A DNA stretch of 10,710 nucleotides from Paraktedonobacter sp964250225. GTDB taxonomy: Bacteria > Chloroflexota > Ktedonobacteria > Ktedonobacterales > Ktedonobacteraceae. This document shows positions 6,796-10,710 of the stretch, piece by piece. Within the stretch, counting starts at the first letter, position 1; every line of letters begins with the position of its first letter. The stretch covers positions 1 through 10,710 of the forward strand of contig CAXUEY010000195.1 of the NCBI GenBank assembly GCA_964250225.1, written 5' to 3'. The position numbers and the translations under genes were made by a program. Under the pieces are notes generated by a model that saw only the letters and a list, made by a program, of their open reading frames with translations, searched no databases and had not been told where the DNA came from.

Positions 6796-7035
6796 GTGAA
6801 AGAGATGGAGAAAATGGCAAAGCAGACACCCAAAAAACAGCCAAAGCCAGTCCACCAGGCAGGGACGCGCAAAGGTGAAGAAATGCTCAAGCACGAGGGC
6901 AAAGAACCTGGTCGTTACGACGTTGAAGCCTCAGGCGCAAAGCGTCCCCGCGGCAAAGCAACAACCAGAAGCTCTTCAGGTGTTAGCCCTCAAAAGCGCA
7001 TAGATGAGGAGAGTCCACATATCCAGGCACCCTGA
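6796..7035 (+). CDS. Small lysine-rich, probably disordered hypothetical protein
   Basis: The frame from GTG 6796 gives 79 residues; ATG 6805 (76) and ATG 6814 (73) are equally possible starts, the last having GGAG three bases upstream. The product is dominated by Lys, Arg, Glu, Pro, Gly and Ser and has almost no hydrophobic core, so it is probably unstructured. Recognisable pieces are TRKGEEMLKHEGKEPGRYD (residues 24-42) and SGAKRPRGKATTRSS (46-60). I have an impression of similar small proteins in Ktedonobacteria but know no function. The charge (basic front, mixed tail) would suit nucleic-acid binding or a stress protein; this is a guess. It sits alone with a promoter-like pair upstream and a long hairpin downstream. 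Confidence 0.55.
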   Translation: MKEMEKMAKQTPKKQPKPVHQAGTRKGEEMLKHEGKEPGRYDVEASGAKRPRGKATTRSSSGVSPQKRIDEESPHIQAP

Positions 7036-7101
7036 GCACAACTGTTCCACACGCAGCCACTTTTTCAGATGAGCAATCATCCAGAAGTGGCAGTTGCTGA
7101 T

Positions 7102-7150
7102 GAACGCCCCAAATCCCTATCGAGATCATCGGTAGGGGTTTGGGGCGTTC
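7102..7150 (+). terminator. 22-bp hairpin, terminator-like or dispersed palindromic repeat
   Basis: Bases 7102-7123 pair with 7129-7150 (ends GAACGCCCC and GGGGCGTTC) through 22 positions with two G-T wobbles around the loop GATCA. It lies 66 bases after the small lysine-rich gene and 44 before the ybaK-like promoter. No T-tract follows on the plus strand and none is seen on the minus strand. It could be a non-canonical terminator or a mobile palindrome. Confidence 0.6.
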
Positions 7151-7193
7151 CAGGCTATACCTCAGCTCCTGCCCGCCGCACGAGAATATCCTA

Positions 7194-7222
7194 TTGCAGC
7201 GGCACCTGAGTTAGTGTACAGT
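7194..7222 (+). promoter_or_regulatory. Candidate sigma-70-type promoter of the YbaK-like gene
   Basis: TTGCAG (7194-7199) and TACAGT (7217-7222) are 17 bases apart. The start point would be near 7229, giving a leader of about 26 bases that carries the ribosome site AGGAAAGGA at 7237-7245. Confidence 0.5.
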
Positions 7223-7254
7223 AGAGACATTCCCTCAGGAAAGGATTTTCACAA

Positions 7255-7794
7255 ATGGAGTCAGTAAACACAATAGATACCTATACCCAACTTATCGCAT
7301 TGCTCGATCAGCATGGGGCACACTATCGGCTGATCGACCATGAGGCAGAAGGACGCACAGAACTAGTCAGTGCCATGCGTGGAAACAGGCTGGAACAGGC
7401 GGCGAAGTGCATTGTGCTGATGGTCAAACTTGGCAAAAAAATCACCAGATATGTTCTCGCGGTTGTGCCGGGGGACGCGAAGGTCGATTTGCAGGCGGTA
7501 AAAGCGCTGCTAGGCGGCACCTACGTCGCCTTTGCCTCAACGGAGATTGCTGAACGGCTGGCGGGCAGCGTGGCCGGAACAGTGCTGCCATTCACGTTCA
7601 AGCGGGAATTGGAACTGATCGTTGATCCCTCGCTGCTGGAAAATGATGAATTGTATTTCAATGCAGCTCGCCTGGATCGCTCGATGGTTTTGCGAACCGC
7701 CGATTATGTAGCCGTTGCCAAACCGCGCCAGGAGCGCATTGTTGAGCGCCGCGAACTTGTTCCAGAGGGCGAATCAGCAAATCCGGCACATTGA
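7255..7794 (+). CDS. YbaK/EbsC-family aminoacyl-tRNA deacylase-like protein
   Basis: The product is 179 residues, slightly longer than free-standing YbaK/ProX proteins (about 155-165). It shows the family pattern: an N-terminal helix with THxxY-like opening (QHGAHYRLIDHEAEG, 19-33), RLEQAAKCIVLMV (45-57) with the conserved Lys51, then LAVVPGDAKVDLQAVKALLG (68-87), and a GTVLPFTF segment (108-115) in place of the usual GxxxPFG. This ends with ELELIVDPSLLENDELYFNAA (118-138). Family members hydrolyse mischarged tRNAs (Cys- or Ala-tRNA-Pro) in the cytosol as translation quality control, though many have unknown substrates. The ATG has AGGAAAGGA nine bases upstream and a good promoter pair before that. 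Monocistronic; it converges with the metal transporter 93 bases downstream. Confidence 0.88.
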   Translation: MESVNTIDTYTQLIALLDQHGAHYRLIDHEAEGRTELVSAMRGNRLEQAAKCIVLMVKLGKKITRYVLAVVPGDAKVDLQAVKALLGGTYVAFASTEIAERLAGSVAGTVLPFTFKRELELIVDPSLLENDELYFNAARLDRSMVLRTADYVAVAKPRQERIVERRELVPEGESANPAH

Positions 7795-7829
7795 GATGAA
7801 AGAGAGGCGTGAAACGTGTACCAGCGTCT

Positions 7830-7870
7830 CGGCTTTCAAACGTATCACAGGCTTATTACAGGCAAAGCCG
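7830..7870. terminator. Weak hairpin between convergent genes
   Basis: CGGCTTT (7830-7836) and AAAGCCG (7864-7870) are perfect 7-bp arms with 27 bases between them, in the spacer between the YbaK-like and transporter genes. The loop is long and no strong T-tract follows, so a shared terminator is only possible. Confidence 0.2.
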
Positions 7871-7887
7871 TGGTATCGCGCTGAAAA

Positions 7888-9366
7888 CTATTCTTCGGGC
7901 GGCTCTGTGTGGATCACGACCGAGCCAAGATCGGGATAGGCCTGACGCAGCGCGCGCTGGATCTCTTCGGCACGCAAATGGGCCTGACTGAGCGGGATGT
8001 GTGGTTCGCAAAGGGTGTGCAGCACGATATCCAGTTCTGCGTGCGCGCCAGAGTGTGTGGCACCGTTGCCGACCACAGAGCGATAGGGCTGGTAGAGATG
8101 GACATCGTGCGCGCTGCCCTCGCCGGCGATCTGATCGGCGATCTGCACAATGTGCTCGGCGATTTCGGGATGCTGGCCGCTCACATCCAGACGTTGCTCG
8201 ATAGCGGTACTGGGCGCCTCAAGGTGGGTGGTCACGCGGCGCAGGTACGCGTTATCCGCCAGAATAGCCTGTTCCAGACGCGTTGCGACCTGGTGGGCCT
8301 CTTGCAGATCCAGGCCCGCCTGCACCTCCAGGTCAAAATCCACCTCTAATTTGCCATTCACCTCGCGTACATGAATATCGTGCGCGTGAACGCCGTGGCG
8401 CTCTGCCAGATAGTAGATCTGCTCGCTGACAGTTTCGCTGGTGCTCTGGGTCGGCTCGACATGAACCAGCACGTCCACTTCGCTGGTCTCCGAGATCTGG
8501 CGCACAGCCTGGAGTGTCGCGGTCTCCACATGCTCGCTCAGTTCGTGGATCTGCTCGAAGGTCAGGGTACGCGGTGCGGCAATCACCACATCGGCGAAGA
8601 GCTTATTGCCAGCCCGACGCGCGCGCACCCGGCGCACCTCGCTCACCTGTTCGACTCCCTGAATGGCGCGCTCAACCTGCTCATCCACTTTTTGCGGAGC
8701 GCGGTCCAGCAGCGCGTCCGCGGTATTTTTCGCCAGTTGGATGCTCACCCAGATAACAAGCAACGAGACGCCCAGCGCGGCCACCGCGTCTGCCTGAGCC
8801 AGCCACGCGGGCAGGTGCCAGGTATGGCCGATGTAGACCACCGCCAGGCCCGCAATGACCATCAACGAACTCCAGATATCCGTCTTAAAGTGTAGCGCGT
8901 CCGCCTCAAGCGCCTGACTGCCCAGCTTGCGCGCCACCCGCAACAGCGCCCGCGAGCGCGTGTAATCCACGACGACCGCGATGAGCATGACCGCGAAAGC
9001 CCAGATACTGGCATCAACGGCCTGCTCGTGATAGAGCAAACGTTGCACCGCTTCGTAGATAATCCAGAGCGCCGTCAGCAAAAGCAAACCGGCTTCCAGG
9101 AAGGCTGAGAGGTTCTCGACTTTGCTATGGCCATAGTTGTGCGTCGCATCGGCTGGCTTATCGGCCACGCGCACCGCGAAGAGGGTCATCAGGGCCGCCA
9201 CCAGGTCCAACGCCGAGTGAGCTGCCTCGGCTAGAATCCCCAGGCTGCCGGTGAGCACAGCGACCACAATCTTGATGCTCGTTAAACCTATCGCGGCCCC
9301 CACCGATGAGAGTGCGACCAGCCTTTTCTCGCGCTGCGCTGCTTTCGATGCAACCATAGCTGACAC
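7888..9366 (-). CDS. Cation diffusion facilitator (CDF) metal efflux transporter with three C-terminal dimerisation-type repeats
   Basis: I choose GTG 9366 because AGGAAGG (complement of 9373-9379) lies six bases upstream; the longer frame from ATG 9498 crosses the divergent promoter region. The 492-residue product has six membrane segments (about 17-40, 45-67, 89-106, 120-136, 166-184, 192-212). Metal-site residues are His50 and Asp54 in AAHSALD, and His159 and Asp163 in DALHFKTD. This is an HD-HD tetrad, which in the family favours zinc. Ordinary CDF proteins (about 300 residues) end with one cytosolic dimerisation domain. Here three related units follow: 227-305, 311-384 and 401-489, each with a V-R strand, a hydrophobic D/E-rich strand, a helix containing AH or EH, and a closing V-x-H-x-E-P. 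The predicted role is Zn2+ (or similar) export driven by protons. Confidence 0.9.
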   Translation of the reverse strand: MSAMVASKAAQREKRLVALSSVGAAIGLTSIKIVVAVLTGSLGILAEAAHSALDLVAALMTLFAVRVADKPADATHNYGHSKVENLSAFLEAGLLLLTALWIIYEAVQRLLYHEQAVDASIWAFAVMLIAVVVDYTRSRALLRVARKLGSQALEADALHFKTDIWSSLMVIAGLAVVYIGHTWHLPAWLAQADAVAALGVSLLVIWVSIQLAKNTADALLDRAPQKVDEQVERAIQGVEQVSEVRRVRARRAGNKLFADVVIAAPRTLTFEQIHELSEHVETATLQAVRQISETSEVDVLVHVEPTQSTSETVSEQIYYLAERHGVHAHDIHVREVNGKLEVDFDLEVQAGLDLQEAHQVATRLEQAILADNAYLRRVTTHLEAPSTAIEQRLDVSGQHPEIAEHIVQIADQIAGEGSAHDVHLYQPYRSVVGNGATHSGAHAELDIVLHTLCEPHIPLSQAHLRAEEIQRALRQAYPDLGSVVIHTEPPEE

Positions 9367-9409
9367 GTCCAACCTTCCTGCTAAGTTATTCCGGCGCTTC
9401 ATCTCACGC

Positions 9410-9439
9410 ATTGTACGCGATGGATCTGGCAAAGGGCAA
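9410..9439 (-). promoter_or_regulatory. Candidate promoter of the CDF transporter gene
   Basis: The minus strand reads TTGCCC (complement of 9434-9439), 18 bases, then TACAAT (complement of 9410-9415). It lies 44 bases before GTG 9366 and back to back with the Nudix promoter element. It also supports a start downstream of 9410 for the transporter. Confidence 0.45.
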
Positions 9440-9458
9440 GATACATAGTAGAGAAATG

Positions 9459-9467
9459 TGGTATAAT
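9459..9467 (+). promoter_or_regulatory. Extended -10 promoter element of the Nudix gene
   Basis: TGGTATAAT is a perfect extended -10 (TG-N-TATAAT). No clear -35 is seen 17 bases upstream, which is common for extended -10 promoters. Start of transcription near 9474 would leave a 22-base leader with GGAGG at 9486-9490. Confidence 0.55.
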
Positions 9468-9496
9468 AGATGAGATCTGTTTCGCGGAGGAAAGAC

Positions 9497-9742
9497 ATGC
9501 TGCTCCCCTACACCATCTGTTTCTGCTTGCGTGGCGAGCAGGTGCTCATGCTCTATCGCAGCAAGCCGCCCAACGCTCAGCGCTGGAATGGCCTGGGCGG
9601 ACGCATCGAGGAGGGCGAAACACCTCTGGTTTGCGTGCAGCGCGAGATTTTCTTGGAGTACCGTTGCCATTACCAGCAGCACATTTTGCAACATATGATG
9701 ATTTATGAGTTTCAGACCGATGATTTCGAGATTCAGGAATAA
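9497..9742 (+). CDS. Nudix hydrolase (MutT-like), truncated or degenerate
   Basis: ATG 9497 has GGAGG (9486-9490) six bases upstream. The 81-residue product starts as a normal MutT-type Nudix protein: YTICFCLRGEQVLMLYRSK (5-23), RWNGLGGRIEEGETP (29-43) and R49-E50. The box should then continue E-E-x-G, but reads I51-F-L53-E54-Y-R56: one catalytic Glu is Leu, and the Gly is Arg. After this the sequence no longer resembles the family and stops at 81 residues, against about 130-160 usual. Relatives hydrolyse oxidised nucleoside triphosphates such as 8-oxo-dGTP. I infer loss of function through a deletion or frameshift near 9645-9660. Upstream signals are intact, so the damage is probably recent, or it is a sequencing error. 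Confidence 0.7.
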   Translation: MLLPYTICFCLRGEQVLMLYRSKPPNAQRWNGLGGRIEEGETPLVCVQREIFLEYRCHYQQHILQHMMIYEFQTDDFEIQE

Positions 9743-9800
9743 AAATCTACAGGGTATATGGCAGAAGAGCAAGATCCGAGAAGTTTTGGGGCAGGCTTCA

Positions 9801-9809
9801 TGCTATGAT
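9801..9809 (+). promoter_or_regulatory. Candidate extended -10 element of the VOC gene
   Basis: TGCTATGAT fits TG-N-TATAAT with one mismatch, 59 bases before ATG 9869. No clear -35. The 126-bp spacer after the Nudix frame contains no other feature I can support. Confidence 0.35.
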
Positions 9810-9868
9810 GATCTTCATATCGCTTTCGTTGATCGTCTCTCTCATTTTGTAGAAGGAGCGAGGTTTCT

Positions 9869-10297
9869 ATGGACACTTCAAAGCAAAAGTTCATTTCACA
9901 CTTCTTGTTCGTCGGAGAACAGTGTGGCAGGGCTGAAGAAGCTATTACATTCTACATGTCCTTGTTCAAGAATTCACGCCTCTTGCATATCGAACGGTGG
10001 GGCGAGGATGAAGATAAAGAAGAGGCAGCGGGAACCGTCAAGCTTGCCCGGTTCTCTCTCAATGGACAGGATTTCCAGGCCCAGGATAGCAGTAGACATC
10101 ATGCTTTTACTTTCACCCCGGCTCTGTCGATATTTGTACAATGCGAAACAGAACCAGAAATCGATAGGGTGTTTCAAAAGCTTTCTGAAGGCGGCGCGGT
10201 TTTCATGCCTCTCGATAGATATCCGTTCAGCGCAAAGTTTGGCTGGGTCGCTGATAAGTACGGGGTTTCATGGCAATTGAATTTGGAAAGAATGTAG
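9869..10297 (+). CDS. VOC-superfamily (PhnB-like) protein
   Basis: The product is 142 residues with the beta-alpha-beta-beta-beta fold of the vicinal oxygen chelate superfamily, in the PhnB-like branch often mislabelled 3-demethylubiquinone-9 3-methyltransferase. Key parts are the opening HFLFVGEQCGRAEEAITFYMSLF (11-33), ARFSLNGQDFQAQDSS (60-75), a LSIFVQCETEPEIDRVFQKL stretch (86-105), and the closing FGWVADKYGVSWQLNL (124-139), which is diagnostic. The substrate and whether it binds metal are unknown; no methyltransferase motif is present. GAAGGAG (9852-9858) is ten bases from the ATG. It may be its own transcription unit. The gene ends 18 bases from the convergent PAP2 gene. Confidence 0.88.
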   Translation: MDTSKQKFISHFLFVGEQCGRAEEAITFYMSLFKNSRLLHIERWGEDEDKEEAAGTVKLARFSLNGQDFQAQDSSRHHAFTFTPALSIFVQCETEPEIDRVFQKLSEGGAVFMPLDRYPFSAKFGWVADKYGVSWQLNLERM

Positions 10298-10315
10298 CTC
10301 TTTAGCTATACCAGT

Positions 10316-10710
10316 TCAGGCCAGGCGTATGTTTCCCGCGAAACGTAGCACGGCATTGGTCGGCCTGCTCAACAGCACGCGCAACAACGTCATCACGATG
10401 GCCGCGACCAGGCCATCGAACGCGCCACCCAGGATATCACCGGGATAGTGGACGCCGACGAAGACACGTGCGTAACCGATGAGGCAGCCCATCGCGAAAG
10501 CCAGCAGCGTAATCCAGGCGGGATAGCGCAACGCTTCGAGCAGCGTGCTATTCCCAGTCGCGTGCTTCTCCTGGCGCGCCCGACCCCAGGCAGGCAACAA
10601 TTGCAACAAAAACATCCCGCCTACCGCGAAGGCCCAGGCCGTGTGGTCGCTGGGAGACGAACCGTCGGCGGCGTGGGCTAAAAGCTGGTGAACGTGATGC
10701 GTAATAAAGG
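10316..10710 (-). CDS. PAP2-family phosphatase, BcrC-like undecaprenyl-diphosphatase, N-terminal part cut by window edge
   Basis: The minus-strand frame is open from the TCA stop complement at 10316 to the window edge, giving about 130 C-terminal residues. It carries two of the three PAP2 phosphatase motifs: SSPSDHTA (about 95-113 residues before the end, the PSxH motif in the BcrC form PSDH) and ARVFVGVHYPGD (the SR-x5-H-x3-D motif, Ser replaced by Ala) inside GYARVFVGVHYPGDILGG. Hydrophobic helices surround them, so it is an integral membrane protein. BcrC-type enzymes dephosphorylate undecaprenyl diphosphate on the outer membrane face, recycling the lipid carrier for cell-wall synthesis and giving low bacitracin resistance. 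An internal ATG at 10615 would lose the PSDH motif and is not the start. Confidence 0.88.
   Translation of the reverse strand, partial: FITHHVHQLLAHAADGSSPSDHTAWAFAVGGMFLLQLLPAWGRARQEKHATGNSTLLEALRYPAWITLLAFAMGCLIGYARVFVGVHYPGDILGGAFDGLVAAIVMTLLRVLLSRPTNAVLRFAGNIRLA

Noticed and set aside
7909..8895. Long plus-strand frames under the metal transporter (146 and 174 codons).
   Set aside because: They are antisense to a well-recognised CDF protein and show no family features.
9705..10280. 191-codon plus-strand frame overlapping the Nudix end and the VOC gene.
   Set aside because: Most of it is the VOC gene read in another frame; it has no ribosome site and a low-complexity, Ser/Arg-rich product.

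Overview
The window looks like chromosomal DNA of a large-genome, GC-moderate environmental bacterium. The protein style (a FusA2-type EF-G, an AhpE-like one-Cys peroxiredoxin, a GT87 membrane glycosyltransferase, a TnpB remnant and a GNAT-like protein of a type I associate with Ktedonobacteria) suggests the phylum Chloroflexota, probably class Ktedonobacteria. That placement is inferred from recognition of protein families and has not been tested by a search. The sequence is a draft scaffold: a ten-N gap followed by a run of 31 C lies at 3629-3692.

Layout. Bases 1-1175 hold the N-terminal half of an EF-G paralogue on the minus strand, behind a leader of about 270 bp. Bases 1448-2945 are a scar of insertion and deletion. 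A minus-strand GNAT-like gene missing its start abuts, head to head, a plus-strand IS200/IS605-family TnpB missing its N-terminal domain, with a candidate element right end after it. A csaA chaperone gene follows (plus), then the gap, then a convergent peroxiredoxin gene (minus). A divergent GT87 membrane glycosyltransferase (plus, 4496-5941) converges with a RimJ/RimL-like acetyltransferase (minus). Next come a small lysine-rich disordered protein, a 22-bp hairpin and a YbaK-type tRNA-deacylase-like protein (plus). This converges with a cation diffusion facilitator (minus) that carries three C-terminal dimerisation-type repeats. Divergent from it are a damaged Nudix gene and a VOC-fold protein. 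The right edge cuts a PAP2/BcrC-like undecaprenyl-diphosphate phosphatase gene (minus).

Most genes look like single transcription units in alternating orientation rather than one operon, so no shared pathway can be claimed. Several have housekeeping or stress themes (translation quality, peroxide defence, metal efflux, lipid-carrier recycling). I found no CRISPR array, no rRNA or tRNA gene and no convincing new multi-gene system. The best leads are the triple-repeat tail of the metal transporter, the double-truncation junction at about 2080, the inverted-repeat-flanked gap and the long hairpin at 7102-7150.
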